This document shows, piece after piece, positions 17,008 through 25,767 of a DNA stretch of 27,097 bases (positions are counted from its first letter, which is position 1; each line of letters begins with the position of its first letter). Made by a program: the position numbers and the translations under genes. Source of the stretch: CAZQEZ01 sp964592475 (GTDB taxonomy: Bacteria; Bacteroidota; Bacteroidia; Cytophagales; Cyclobacteriaceae); assembly GCA_964592475.1 (NCBI GenBank), contig CAZQEZ010000059.1, forward strand, positions 1-27,097. The letters run 5' to 3'. The notes under the pieces are model-generated. The model saw only the letters and a list, made by a program, of their open reading frames with translations. It was not told the origin of the DNA and did no database searches.

Positions 17008-17586
17008 TTAATCAACCATTTTTTCAACCAAATATATCAATACATGAATTATTTTTATATGTACTTCCTGAATTCTATCGGAATAGCCTTGATGAGGTAC
17101 TCTCAATTCAATATCAACCATATCAGCCAGTCTACCACCTGTTTTACCGGTCAAAGCTATAGTCCTCATCTGTAGCTTTTTGGCTTCCAACGCGGCTTTA
17201 ATAATATTAGCAGAATTGCCACTGGTGCTCAAGCACAATAAAACATCGCCGGGCCTGCCCAAACCAGACAGAAAGCGACTATAGACTTCTTCAAAGCCAT
17301 AATCATTGGCAGTGCAGGTGATATGGCTAGCATCGCCTATTGCAATAGCGGGCAGTGCCGGGCGAGCATTTCTGTACTGCCCGGTAAGTTCTTCAGCAAA
17401 ATGCATGGCATCGCAATGCGACCCGCCATTGCCGCAGCTAAAAATTTTACCACCGGACTTGATTGCATCGGCAATTATCTGGGCAGCCGATTCAATTTTT
17501 TCAATATTTTCAGCGTTATCTAAAAAATTATTTAAAACAACCGAAGCCTCATTCAAATGGCTGGTTATTTCTTGTTGATATTGCAT
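17008..17586 (-). CDS. gmhA: Sedoheptulose-7-phosphate isomerase
   Basis: This SIS-domain enzyme converts sedoheptulose 7-phosphate to D-glycero-D-manno-heptose 7-phosphate, the first step to the ADP-heptose of lipopolysaccharide. The 192-residue length is typical. SCGNGGSHCDAMHFAEEL (residues 50-67) is the family signature with a catalytic glutamate. LCLSTSGNSANI is the SIS sugar-phosphate-binding loop, and the C-terminal HIKIIHVLI carries the likely catalytic histidine (181 here, 180 in E. coli). No other heptose genes are in the window. The ATG shares one base with the stop of the LapA-like gene upstream, and the stop abuts the yifB start, giving a tightly packed three-gene operon. Confidence 0.95.
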   Translation of the reverse strand: MQYQQEITSHLNEASVVLNNFLDNAENIEKIESAAQIIADAIKSGGKIFSCGNGGSHCDAMHFAEELTGQYRNARPALPAIAIGDASHITCTANDYGFEEVYSRFLSGLGRPGDVLLCLSTSGNSANIIKAALEAKKLQMRTIALTGKTGGRLADMVDIELRVPHQGYSDRIQEVHIKIIHVLIYLVEKMVD

Positions 17587-17981
17587 TATTTTTTATCCTC
17601 TCCTTCACCTTTTTTGCCCGTGCTTTTCTTTTTTTCTGCAGGCTTCTTTTTTTCTGGCTCTTCTAATGAACCTTCAAAAGAATGAATACTCCTATCAACT
17701 TCTTTTCTTTCTTCTTCCTGATCAAAAAGTTTAGCTTTTAGGTTGAGGTTATCTTTTTCCAGTCTGTTAATTTCTTTTTTCAATTTTCCAACGTGAATGG
17801 ATTGTAAAGCCCACTCGGCTATGAATAAAAATAAGCCCACCAATAGCCAATTGATAAGGTAGTTGATAGAATCACCAAATCCAAATCTGTTGATTACTAC
17901 ATCTTGGTTTATCACCAAAAATACCGTTGCAATTACATATATAATTACAATAATGTACAATACTAGTTTTAAATTTTTCAT
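17586..17981 (-). CDS. LapA-like membrane protein with coiled coil and Lys-rich tail
   Basis: A 131-residue protein with two membrane segments (about 5-24 and 42-60), then a charged coiled-coil region (KLKKEINRLEKDNLNLKAK) and a C-terminal tail very rich in lysine, glutamate and proline. The layout resembles LapA (DUF1049), the small two-helix inner-membrane protein that helps control lipopolysaccharide synthesis; the sequence match is weak, so this is a layout-based suggestion. Being first in an operon with gmhA, a heptose/LPS gene, fits that idea. The low-complexity tail may bind acidic surfaces or be disordered. Confidence 0.6.
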   Translation of the reverse strand: MKNLKLVLYIIVIIYVIATVFLVINQDVVINRFGFGDSINYLINWLLVGLFLFIAEWALQSIHVGKLKKEINRLEKDNLNLKAKLFDQEEERKEVDRSIHSFEGSLEEPEKKKPAEKKKSTGKKGEGEDKK

Positions 17982-18087
17982 TTGAATTATAGTTATATAT
18001 CTAAAATATGATTATTGTATGAAAAAAATGTATACTATTGGGCTGTTTGTTTTTACAAATCTTACAAATTTTAAATCAATTTACAAC

Positions 18088-19905
18088 TTATACTGATTGC
18101 ATGGCTGTAAGTTTTGTATAAATCTTATTGTTTTTTACTAAATCCTCGTGTTTTCCGCGCTCAACTATTTCTCCTTCTTGCAATACCAGTATTTGGTCGG
18201 CGTGCTGAATAGTACTAAGCCTGTGAGCGATTACCACCGAGGTGCGATTCTTCATCAAATTAGTAAGAGCATCCTGCACTAATTTTTCCGATTCGCTATC
18301 AAGGGCACTGGTAGCTTCATCTAAAATTAAAATAGGCGGATTTTTTAATACTGCCCGAGCTATACTAATGCGCTGTCGCTGACCACCGGAAAGTTTGGTG
18401 CCACGTTCGCCAATGTTGGTTTGGTAGCCATTTTCGGTTTGAGTAATAAATTGGTGAGCGTTGGCAACTTTAGCGGCTTGCTCTACTTCTTCGTGGCTGG
18501 CATTGGGCTTGCCAAAGGCAATGTTGTTAAAAATGGTATCATTAAACAAAATCGACTCTTGCGTTACAATGCCCATTTGCCTGCGTAGTGATTCGATTTC
18601 GTAATCTTTCAAGGTTTTTCCATCTAAAAAAATAGCTCCTTTTATTGGGTCGTAAAATCTTGGCACGAGGTCGGCTAGCGTGCTTTTGCCTCCACCCGAC
18701 ATGCCTACCAATGCCACGGTGGTGCCTTTAGGAATGGTAAGGTTGATGTTTTTTAGCACTTTTTCATTTTCGTAAGCAAAAGTTACGTTTTGAAATTCAA
18801 TGCCTTCTTTAAAATCTTCAATAATTATTGGGTCCTCAATATTTGTGATGGTAGGTTTAAGGTCAATTATCTTGAAAATGCGTTCTCCGGCAGCAATACC
18901 TCTTTGAATACTACTCACCTCTTTTGAAATAGCCTTAGAGGGATTAAGTAGTTGTGAAAATATAGCAATAAAAGCAAGAAAACTTCCAGCATCGATATGA
19001 CCGGCAAATACCCGGGTGCCACCGTACAAAAGTAAACCTGCAATGGCAAGTGCACCTAACAGCTGCGATACCGGTGTGGCCAGTTCATTTTTATATGCTA
19101 TGGAGATATTGGTACTGGCATATTGATTGACTTCCCCGGCAAATTTATTATTGATCATTTTCGTAGCATTGAAAGCCTTTATTATTCTTATGCCAGAGAG
19201 TGATTCATCCAGCATGCTTACAATGCGGCCCAGGTTTTCCTGGATCAGGGTAGATTGCTTTTTCAGCCTTTTTACTATTTCTGAAATGATTACTCCTGTA
19301 ACAAGTATGTAAACCAATGCAAACAAAGTGAGATTGACCGAAATGGCCAGCATAGCTCCTAGAAAGGCTATGATATAAAATGGTTCGCGGAACGTAACCT
19401 TCATGGAGTTAACTACGGACGCTTCTATTTCCTGTACATCATTAGTAATTCTAGACATTACGTCACCCTTTCGCTCATTGGTAAAAAAACCTATGTCGAG
19501 ACTGGTTACGTTATTAAATATATGGGTTCGGATACGTCGAATGACATTGGCGCGAATGTGAGCTAGAATTATTCCGGATAGATAATAGAAAACAACATAC
19601 AATACAACTGATATAGTAATAACAACAAGTACGTAGTAAAGGGCATTTAACTTTCCCTCTTCATGTAGAAGGTTTACAAAATGATAATTGAACAAGTCGA
19701 CCAAATAAGCAGGGTTAAGTTCGTATTCTGGCGCTGCAGCCGGTTTTTCCGGAAGATTTTCTTTGAATAATAAATTTACAACCGGTGCCAGTAAGGTTAA
19801 ATTTATTGAATAAAACAGGGCAGATAATAGGGTAAATAAAATATAAAATGGTAGGGTTTTGCGTAGTGGCCTGGCAAAATTAAAAATACGTAAATAGGTA
19901 TTCAT
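18088..19905 (-). CDS. ABC transporter, fused permease-ATPase (MsbA-like exporter)
   Basis: A half-transporter expected to act as a homodimer in the inner membrane. The N-terminal permease domain spans about residues 15-335 with six predicted helices, and the ATPase follows. Walker A is GMSGGGKST (401-409), the signature is LSGGQRQR (505-512), Walker B is ILILDEATSALD (525-536), and the H-loop is IAHRLSTIQHAD. No residue of the catalytic set looks lost. The length (605) and arrangement suit MsbA-type lipid or drug exporters; the substrate cannot be told. An Ala/Pro/Glu-rich periplasmic loop follows helix 1 (about 50-60). It is a single gene, divergent from the rhodanese gene. Confidence 0.93.
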   Translation of the reverse strand: MNTYLRIFNFARPLRKTLPFYILFTLLSALFYSINLTLLAPVVNLLFKENLPEKPAAAPEYELNPAYLVDLFNYHFVNLLHEEGKLNALYYVLVVITISVVLYVVFYYLSGIILAHIRANVIRRIRTHIFNNVTSLDIGFFTNERKGDVMSRITNDVQEIEASVVNSMKVTFREPFYIIAFLGAMLAISVNLTLFALVYILVTGVIISEIVKRLKKQSTLIQENLGRIVSMLDESLSGIRIIKAFNATKMINNKFAGEVNQYASTNISIAYKNELATPVSQLLGALAIAGLLLYGGTRVFAGHIDAGSFLAFIAIFSQLLNPSKAISKEVSSIQRGIAAGERIFKIIDLKPTITNIEDPIIIEDFKEGIEFQNVTFAYENEKVLKNINLTIPKGTTVALVGMSGGGKSTLADLVPRFYDPIKGAIFLDGKTLKDYEIESLRRQMGIVTQESILFNDTIFNNIAFGKPNASHEEVEQAAKVANAHQFITQTENGYQTNIGERGTKLSGGQRQRISIARAVLKNPPILILDEATSALDSESEKLVQDALTNLMKNRTSVVIAHRLSTIQHADQILVLQEGEIVERGKHEDLVKNNKIYTKLTAMQSV

Positions 19906-20231
19906 TGATAAGTTTTAAAATTCCATGCGAAGTTAGTATTATTTTTTAAGTTATTGAAAATAAAGTGTCATGAGAAGTTACCCGACTGCTATATAGAAGT
20001 GATTCAAAACCTACAAGAATAGCAGAACAACGGATGTAAATATCTAATGAGACAATGCAAAAAAACAGACACTTATAGTGAGCAGATGGCTTTTCACTTC
20101 CGATGTCTTAATAGCAGCCATCTTTTTGTGATGATGATAGCCTGATCAGCCGTTTTTTTCGATGAACTCTTTTTTGTGCTATTATATTTAGGTTTTAATC
20201 AAATAATTTATTAATTTGCAATACTAAATAA
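19906..20231. other. Gene-free divergent spacer with one inverted repeat
   Basis: This 326-bp stretch between the ABC exporter and the rhodanese gene holds no supportable gene. It contains a perfect 8-bp inverted repeat AGATGGCT (20084-20091) / AGCCATCT (20116-20123) with a 24-nt loop, followed by TTTTT on the plus strand. No gene on that strand ends upstream, so its role is unclear: possibly a weak terminator, a leader structure or chance. A short plus-strand ORF (from 20048, 32 codons) has no recognisable features. Confidence 0.5.
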
Positions 20232-20837
20232 ATGATTAATAAAATGAAAAGATTATTATTGATAGGTTTACTTTTTCTGTCAGCATCGATCTTGATCTCA
20301 CTAAATTTTATGAAAGAAGATAAAAAGATAAATGCAAAAGAATATCCAAAATCTTTTGCAGATTACAGCGATTTCAAAAAATTGGTTTTGGAAGTGGAGC
20401 CTTATAGAAATGAAAGATTAATTAGCTTAGATACTTTTTTGAAAATGTCAAAAGAAGAAAATACGGTTATTCTAGATACTCGTTCGGATTTTCGTTATGA
20501 TAGAAAACACCTTAAAGGAGCAATTCACTTAGATTTTACTAATTTTACTCAGCAAGCACTATGGGACTTAATACCAAATCCTGATACAAGGATTTTGATA
20601 TATTGCAACAATAATTTTGAAGGAGATCAAATAGATTTTACTTCAAAGATATCAATTCCTGACAGTAGTGCTGAAACTCAAATATTATCTAATAGAAAAC
20701 CCATTATGCTAGCATTGAATATTCCTACCTATATTAATCTATACGGTTATGGTTTTAGAAATATTTACGAATTGGACGAATTGGTAAATGTAAATGATCC
20801 GAGAATAGTGTTTGAAGGAACAGTAGTGAGCCGTTGA
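20232..20837 (+). CDS. Membrane-anchored/secreted rhodanese-like domain protein
   Basis: A 201-residue protein with an N-terminal hydrophobic segment (residues 8-25) that could be a signal peptide or an anchor, placing the domain in the periplasm. The rhodanese core is visible as VILDTRSDFRYDRKHLKGAIHLDF (key residues LDTRS...HLKGAIHLDF, about 79-102) and ILIYCNNNFEGD, where Cys125 occupies the active-site position. Rhodaneses transfer sulfane sulfur or serve as regulatory binding modules. A region of about 30 residues after the active site is longer than in single-domain rhodaneses. Met5 (20244) is an equally plausible start. It stands alone; the convergent neighbour is the outer-membrane barrel gene. 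Confidence 0.85.
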   Translation: MINKMKRLLLIGLLFLSASILISLNFMKEDKKINAKEYPKSFADYSDFKKLVLEVEPYRNERLISLDTFLKMSKEENTVILDTRSDFRYDRKHLKGAIHLDFTNFTQQALWDLIPNPDTRILIYCNNNFEGDQIDFTSKISIPDSSAETQILSNRKPIMLALNIPTYINLYGYGFRNIYELDELVNVNDPRIVFEGTVVSR

Positions 20838-20898
20838 CTTTTCATTAAACCTGCTTACTTTACCGATTGATTGATTGGCTAAAAACAAATAAATTCCG

Positions 20899-22608
20899 TC
20901 AGTAATCAATGTTCATCATGCCAATATTCCAGCGTAAAGCAAAATTCACCAGATTTTGTGAGGTTGTTTGTCCCAATTCATTGTTGGTTTGGCGCAGAAT
21001 CACACCAGCGTCAATGAATAGATTGTGCATAACTTGGTAAGAAGCTGTGGCATTTACAAATGTCATGTCCGTTTCCACGCCTTGAAACATCAAATTGCCA
21101 TAATCTTGCTCCCTGGTAAGATAGCTCTTCATTACATCTTTACCCCAGTTGCTGTTAAGCGTATCGGCGCCATATTTTGCCATAGTAATTTGCCCTCTCA
21201 AATTAAGTCGCGGAAAAGGTTGATAACGGATTATGCCAGTTAATTCACGAGTATTGGCACCCATAGGGTGTGCCAGAGGCTGGCGGTAGTGAGCATAATT
21301 GGTAAATATGCTTTTGTGGCCGTAAGTATAGGGCCTTATCCAGTTAGTTTCCAGCTGTAAATCAAGGTTATCTACCAGCAGGTCGGTTTTTTTTATGCCT
21401 AATTGGTAGGCGTACTTGTTGGCCCACCAGTTATTGCCGGCTCTGATTTCTCTCAGTAAAAATTCATCGAATACCCATTGCCCATATAGCATAAATCCCC
21501 TAAAAGGCATCCATTTGAAATCAGCCCCCAATATAGCATTGTCTAGGCTGCCGTTTTGATGCTCAATGGCCCTGTAGAAAATGACCGGATTTAGGTAGCT
21601 TAATTCATAACTGGCATTGCCCAGCGAGTCTGGTTCTCCAAAAACGATGGATTCAAAGAAGCCCAAATTAAATTTTTTCCCAATATTGAGGCTTAAATGA
21701 TGAAAGGTCATGTACTTGCGAGGAAAATCGTCTCTGGCTAGCGGATTATTGCTAAAGCCAAATGCATCAGCTCGAAGTTCAGTAAACAGATTGGTGTAGT
21801 TAAATTTCCATATTTTGGTGTTGAGCTTTAAAAAAAGGTATTTGCTGCCGGCATCCGATAAAATAAGCGAGCGGTAACCATTACCAATAAAAAACTTGTC
21901 GTGACCGAATTGCAAATTGATGTATTTAGGAACCACATCAAATGAAATATAGCCAGTAACTGCAAAATAATCCTGCCCGTTTTCTTTAAAGCTTTTGTAA
22001 TAGCCTTGCCCGGGTACTGCCCTGTTTTCCTGTATATATCGGCGTACATAACTGGGATAAACCGCCTGATTTTCGCTCAAAAAAGTAAAAAATCCTAATC
22101 GCTTACCAATCATTCCCCTTATGCGAATGCCTCTTGTGTTGAGATACGGTGTTACTTCATTGTCAAACTCATTGCCTGCACGCAAATAAAGTACAGGATT
22201 GATATGCAAATCAAAATCTTCTTCATCTACATGATAAAGGTCTGAGGGAACTCTATAGAAAGCATTAAAAACGGGGTTTTCATTTTTATTGTCAATGCTG
22301 TCATACCACTCCCAATTGTCAAAAGCCAGGTATTGCAAGTTAAAATCATCGGTAATACTAAAGTATAAATCTTCTGCTTTTACGCTATCTACAAACCTGG
22401 CTATTGCTTGGCGTTGATAAGGCTTTACACTGCTGTGAAATGTAGAAGACAACTTGCCCTGTTTTATTTCATATCGATCTATGAGATGATAATAGTTGTC
22501 GGATAAAGGGGCATTTACACTTTGTGCATGAAGTGAAGCCATTCCTACATGGTATAAGGCTAACCATGAAATGATTTTAAAACCAGGGAAATTTGTTAAT
22601 TTTATCAT
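20899..22608 (-). CDS. Outer-membrane beta-barrel protein, RemB/Wzi-like
   Basis: The 569-residue protein has a signal peptide (about 1-28), a globular N-terminal region, then many amphipathic beta strands rich in aromatic and charged residues (examples: YFAVTGYISFDVV, FGHDKFFIGNGYRSLILSD, FNYTNLFTELRADAF, PLAHPMGANTRELTGIIRYQ). This is the pattern of the capsule-assembly Wzi family and of RemB, a gliding-motility outer-membrane protein of Bacteroidota; I favour that group, but cannot separate the two functions from sequence alone. The last residues, NFALRWNIGMMNIDY, end in an aromatic as barrels often do. It appears monocistronic, flanked by the convergent rhodanese gene and the divergent MFS gene. 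Confidence 0.75.
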   Translation of the reverse strand: MIKLTNFPGFKIISWLALYHVGMASLHAQSVNAPLSDNYYHLIDRYEIKQGKLSSTFHSSVKPYQRQAIARFVDSVKAEDLYFSITDDFNLQYLAFDNWEWYDSIDNKNENPVFNAFYRVPSDLYHVDEEDFDLHINPVLYLRAGNEFDNEVTPYLNTRGIRIRGMIGKRLGFFTFLSENQAVYPSYVRRYIQENRAVPGQGYYKSFKENGQDYFAVTGYISFDVVPKYINLQFGHDKFFIGNGYRSLILSDAGSKYLFLKLNTKIWKFNYTNLFTELRADAFGFSNNPLARDDFPRKYMTFHHLSLNIGKKFNLGFFESIVFGEPDSLGNASYELSYLNPVIFYRAIEHQNGSLDNAILGADFKWMPFRGFMLYGQWVFDEFLLREIRAGNNWWANKYAYQLGIKKTDLLVDNLDLQLETNWIRPYTYGHKSIFTNYAHYRQPLAHPMGANTRELTGIIRYQPFPRLNLRGQITMAKYGADTLNSNWGKDVMKSYLTREQDYGNLMFQGVETDMTFVNATASYQVMHNLFIDAGVILRQTNNELGQTTSQNLVNFALRWNIGMMNIDY

Positions 22609-22662
22609 GAAATTATATGCTTAATGCGGCTAAATTATGAAAAACTAACGTGATTGTAATTA

Positions 22663-22697
22663 TTTGCATATGATTTTGGTATAGGAATGTAAGTTTG
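22663..22697 (+). promoter_or_regulatory. Candidate promoter of the MFS transporter gene
   Basis: TTTG (22663-22666) and TAAGTTTG (22690-22697) are separated by 23 bp, at the long end of the range for Bacteroidota promoters. The -7 element is a perfect TAnnTTTG. The leader to ATG 22786 would be about 80 nt. Confidence 0.35.
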
Positions 22698-22785
22698 GCT
22701 TTCAATTTATAATTTGTTTGATTTTAACATTTTCACTTTTAAAGGGAAATTTCCTAATCTTGCAACTTGAAAATTTTGATGCTGC

Positions 22786-23961
22786 ATGGCCAATTTTAAA
22801 TCCAAATTGCAAGGTGATATCCTGATTGCCGTATTTTATTTTTTTGTATATGCAGGTGCAGCATCCTACCTGGCATTTTACAATCCTTTTATTGAAGATG
22901 AACTTAAATTCAATGGTGCCCAAATTGGCATTATTAACGGCATCTATCAGGGGTTAATGTTGGTGACTGTAGTAAGTTGGGGTATTTTGGCCGACAAAAA
23001 AGGGTTGCGATTTAGCCTGGTCATTTCTTTAATTTCTACAGCTATATTAGTATTTTTTCTTCAGTATTTCCAGCAGTTTAACTACCTGGTTTTGTACATG
23101 TTCTTATTTGCTTTTTTTTACCACCCCAATCCTCCTTTAATAGATACACTGGCGATTAATCACGCTAGAAATTATGAATCTTCCGCCTTTGGCAAATACA
23201 GGCTTTGGGGTAGTTTGGGATGGGGAACAGCCACCTTAATAGTAGGATCCTTGATTTCCGAATCCCATATATCCCTGATCTTTTATGCTTCGGCTATAGC
23301 TTTTTTTATTTTATTTATTCTAGTTGCCACTTTAGTAAAAACTGATCCTGATAGGGTAAAAGGAAGCTTAATAAATTTGAAAGATTTCAAAATAATTTTT
23401 GCTAATCGTCGATTGGCGCTATTTTTCTTGATCATTTTTGTTTATGGTATCAGTATTACGCCGCTCAATTATTATATCAATCTTTATTTTAAAGATATAG
23501 GTGCAAGTAATACTTTAGTTGGTTATGCATTCACGGTACAAGCTTTTACAGAAATACCTTTTTTCTTTTATGCAGATAAGATTATAAAACGCTTTGGTGC
23601 TCGCAATGCCATATTAGTTACACTTGCAGTCACTGTAGTTCGCATGATTTTGTATAGTATGGTGAACGATCCATTACTGGCACTGCCGCTAGGTGCACTG
23701 CATGGATTTACCTTGTCTATTTTTCTGGTAGCTGTGGTTAATTACGTACATGAATTAGTGCCGGCTCATTGGCGAGCTACCGCTCAATCATTGATTTGGG
23801 CTTTTCATTTCGGTGCCGGCGTTACAGTAGGTAATGTTCTTATCGGATTTCTGAAAGATACCACCAGCATGCGTGATATTATGTTTTGGATGTCTATGGC
23901 AGTAATAGTGGTAGGTTTTTTCTTTTTTCTATTTTTTCAAAAAGATAAAAGAAACAAATAA
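22786..23961 (+). CDS. MFS transporter (MFS_1-like / nucleoside-H+ or phenylpropionate permease type)
   Basis: A 391-residue inner-membrane protein with about 12 hydrophobic segments and a short basic tail. The N-terminal FYFFVYAGAASYLAFYNPFI and WGILADKKGLR (the loop 2-3 motif, with the DKKG basic core) fit the MFS_1-like group, which includes 3-phenylpropionate and nucleoside permeases. FFYADKIIKRFGARNAIL is the corresponding second-half loop. The substrate is unknown. The start at ATG 22786 gives a normal N-terminus. The gene is followed 64 bp later by a lipoprotein gene that probably has its own promoter. Confidence 0.88.
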   Translation: MANFKSKLQGDILIAVFYFFVYAGAASYLAFYNPFIEDELKFNGAQIGIINGIYQGLMLVTVVSWGILADKKGLRFSLVISLISTAILVFFLQYFQQFNYLVLYMFLFAFFYHPNPPLIDTLAINHARNYESSAFGKYRLWGSLGWGTATLIVGSLISESHISLIFYASAIAFFILFILVATLVKTDPDRVKGSLINLKDFKIIFANRRLALFFLIIFVYGISITPLNYYINLYFKDIGASNTLVGYAFTVQAFTEIPFFFYADKIIKRFGARNAILVTLAVTVVRMILYSMVNDPLLALPLGALHGFTLSIFLVAVVNYVHELVPAHWRATAQSLIWAFHFGAGVTVGNVLIGFLKDTTSMRDIMFWMSMAVIVVGFFFFLFFQKDKRNK

Positions 23962-23981
23962 AATATTTTGTGGAATTTTTC

Positions 23982-23989
23982 TATTTTTG
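23982..23989 (+). promoter_or_regulatory. Candidate -7 element of the lipoprotein gene at 24026
   Basis: TATTTTTG is a perfect TAnnTTTG, 36 bp before ATG 24026. An ATG at 23987 in the same frame lies inside this element, which argues that translation begins at 24026. The nearest TTTG upstream is only 11 bp away, so the -33 half is not supported. Confidence 0.4.
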
Positions 23990-24025
23990 TTATACAAAAA
24001 TATTGATGACTTAAATTTGGAAGAG

Positions 24026-24715
24026 ATGCTAAAAAAGAAAGCTATAATCCCTTTGGTTTTTTTGATGAGTTTGTACGGTTGCATGTCAGAAACCGAACAG
24101 CAGGCAATGAACTCAGTGGCCGAATATTTTGATTGTCAGGTCTCCTATAGCAAGGGTTTTTTGGCCTCAACAGAAGAAGATCAAAAATATTTAGTGCTAA
24201 CATTATCAGGAGAAAACCTGGATGGGTTAGCTGCCGAAAATGTAGCTACCCAAGCAGCCTTGATTATGTATAAAAATATGGCCGAGGTTGAAAGGGATGC
24301 CTATACGCATTTGAAAGTAAAAGTGGAAATTGGCAACCAGGTAACTAGCTTTGATATCAAAACTTCTTCTCTACAAATTGCTTCTCAAAAAGCCAATATT
24401 CATTTAAACATCATAGATGAGATGAATAATCAAGAATATGAAAAATTAATGAACCACTTAGATTTAGTTAACTTTTCAGAAAAGGGTGAAAAAGTTTTCA
24501 TACAAAACTTGCGTGAAATTGACAAGGATGCTGGAAAGCAAATGGAATTGTTTAGTTATGGTTTCTCTTTTTTAGAAGATAGCTTAAATAACCAATTACA
24601 CGAATTTGTTTCTATTACTTATATTTCAATACGAGAAAAGCAAAACATGACCTTGCGTTTGGTTTATTCTATAGAAGAAGGCGACGATAAAATTTACGGG
24701 TTTCATTTGAATTAA
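24026..24715 (+). CDS. Unknown lipoprotein, 229 aa
   Basis: From ATG 24026 the protein begins MLKKKAIIPLVFLMSLYGC, a clear lipoprotein signal with lipidation at Cys19. An in-frame ATG at 23987 would add 13 hydrophilic residues in front of the signal and lies in a likely promoter, so it is rejected. The mature protein is acidic and soluble, with mixed helices and strands, and no domain I recognise. It has a short region SYSKGFLASTEEDQKYLVLTL and a C-terminal SIREKQNMTLRLVYSIEEGD. It may be a single-gene unit, convergent with the endonuclease V gene 6 bp away. No function is proposed. Confidence 0.75.
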   Translation: MLKKKAIIPLVFLMSLYGCMSETEQQAMNSVAEYFDCQVSYSKGFLASTEEDQKYLVLTLSGENLDGLAAENVATQAALIMYKNMAEVERDAYTHLKVKVEIGNQVTSFDIKTSSLQIASQKANIHLNIIDEMNNQEYEKLMNHLDLVNFSEKGEKVFIQNLREIDKDAGKQMELFSYGFSFLEDSLNNQLHEFVSITYISIREKQNMTLRLVYSIEEGDDKIYGFHLN

Positions 24716-24721
24716 ATAAAA

Positions 24722-25225
24722 TTATATATTTCTGGTTTTCTGATCCAGCAATTTTAATAAGGTAGGTATTCTATAATTCCCATGCATTTCCTTTATCATC
24801 TTCGCAGCTTTTTTTACTGATATGCCAATGGCAGAAATGTAAAGAGGTTTTTGGCTCTTGCCTCTAAATATTGCTAAAGCTGCCATCGACTTTGAATTAA
24901 ATTTATTTTTAGCAACACCTATTACAGGTGTTTTATTTTCCAGGGTCTGATAAAGATATCCTCCCAATCCGAGTTTGCCATTTCCATCAAGTAACACATA
25001 GCCATCTACAATAATAAAATTGATGTTTTTTAATGAGATTTGCCTCATCAATTTCAATATGCATGGGAGTTCTCTCTTATAAAAATTGCCTGGTTCGTAT
25101 GGATTAACTGAATCAATTATATCACTATGAATGGAAGAAGGTAATTGATCATTCCAATGTTGGAAAATAATCGCGGCGGTTTTGGCCTTTTGCTGAAAAT
25201 AATAAGTATCAAAAGCTAAAATCAT
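24722..25225 (-). CDS. Endonuclease V-like protein, divergent
   Basis: The correct start is ATG 25225, which overlaps the stop of the Yip1-like gene (ATGA); longer versions of the frame begin inside that gene. The 167-residue product matches endonuclease V (which cuts near deaminated bases such as inosine) in the AFDTYYF strand with Asp6, YEPGNFYKREL with Glu52 (E. coli Glu89 position), FIIVDGYVLLDGNGKLGLGGYL with Asp74 (E. coli Asp110 position), PVIGVAKNKF, and PLYISAIGISVKKAAKMI. The first three acidic metal ligands are present, but the His seen in the family's PGHRVS motif is replaced (AIGISV). The protein is also short of the usual 210-230 residues. It may be a diverged enzyme with altered activity or only a fold relative. 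Confidence 0.78.
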   Translation of the reverse strand: MILAFDTYYFQQKAKTAAIIFQHWNDQLPSSIHSDIIDSVNPYEPGNFYKRELPCILKLMRQISLKNINFIIVDGYVLLDGNGKLGLGGYLYQTLENKTPVIGVAKNKFNSKSMAALAIFRGKSQKPLYISAIGISVKKAAKMIKEMHGNYRIPTLLKLLDQKTRNI

Positions 25226-25752
25226 TGCATAAACAAACTGCCAAGCAAAACCATGGGCAATAGTAAAACCAGATCGCTTGCCAGCACACTTAGCAAGCTT
25301 TGCCAAATATTGGTAGGTTTTACCGTTATTAACATAATAATTAAAATAAGGTAAGACCAACCTACTAGTAAAGCTAATATAGCAAGGGTAACATAGTTTT
25401 CAGGAAAAAAGTACTGAATTAACAAGGCAAAAATTAAGGGAAAAATAGAATAGCTAACCGCGAAGCGTAGACTTTTAGTAGCATCTTTTTTATTAAACAT
25501 AGAGGATATCCAATTTATAATTAAAGAGCGAAGCATCACCAGTACGACTACCATGATTAATGAAACCACGAAAATTGCGATTATCTTAAGCAAGGCCATG
25601 ATAGAGGAGTAATCGAAGTTGCTAGCCTGTATGAATACATATGCGAAAGTAAAGATGATAATAATAAACAAGCTGTTATTTTTGATAGACTCGTCAGCTA
25701 CACCTTTGATCAATTTTGCCGGATTGAGTAGTAAAAGCTTTAATTCTTCCAT
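25222..25752 (-). CDS. Yip1-family-like multi-helix membrane protein
   Basis: A 176-residue protein with five predicted membrane helices (about 28-44, 52-76, 97-115, 118-142, 155-173). The N-terminal LLLLNPAKLIKGVADESIKN resembles the lead-in of bacterial Yip1-like proteins, which usually have a P..xF..I motif before the helices. Function in bacteria is unknown. It lies 15 bp after the HD-hydrolase gene and its last codons overlap the endonuclease V start, so three genes form one probable minus-strand operon. Confidence 0.72.
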   Translation of the reverse strand: MEELKLLLLNPAKLIKGVADESIKNNSLFIIIIFTFAYVFIQASNFDYSSIMALLKIIAIFVVSLIMVVVLVMLRSLIINWISSMFNKKDATKSLRFAVSYSIFPLIFALLIQYFFPENYVTLAILALLVGWSYLILIIMLITVKPTNIWQSLLSVLASDLVLLLPMVLLGSLFMQ

Positions 25753-25767
25753 TGAATAATCGTTATT

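Noticed and set aside
20048..20146. Short plus-strand ORF in the ABC/rhodanese spacer
   Set aside because: Only 32 codons, no motif or coupling, and most of it lies in the inverted repeat region.
23987..24025. Upstream ATG of the lipoprotein at 24026
   Set aside because: It would put 13 polar residues before a clear lipoprotein signal and lies within a likely promoter element.
25226..25360. Extended N-terminus of the endonuclease V frame
   Set aside because: The extra 45 residues lie inside the Yip1-like gene in another frame and do not match the family; the ATGA overlap at 25222-25225 fixes the start.
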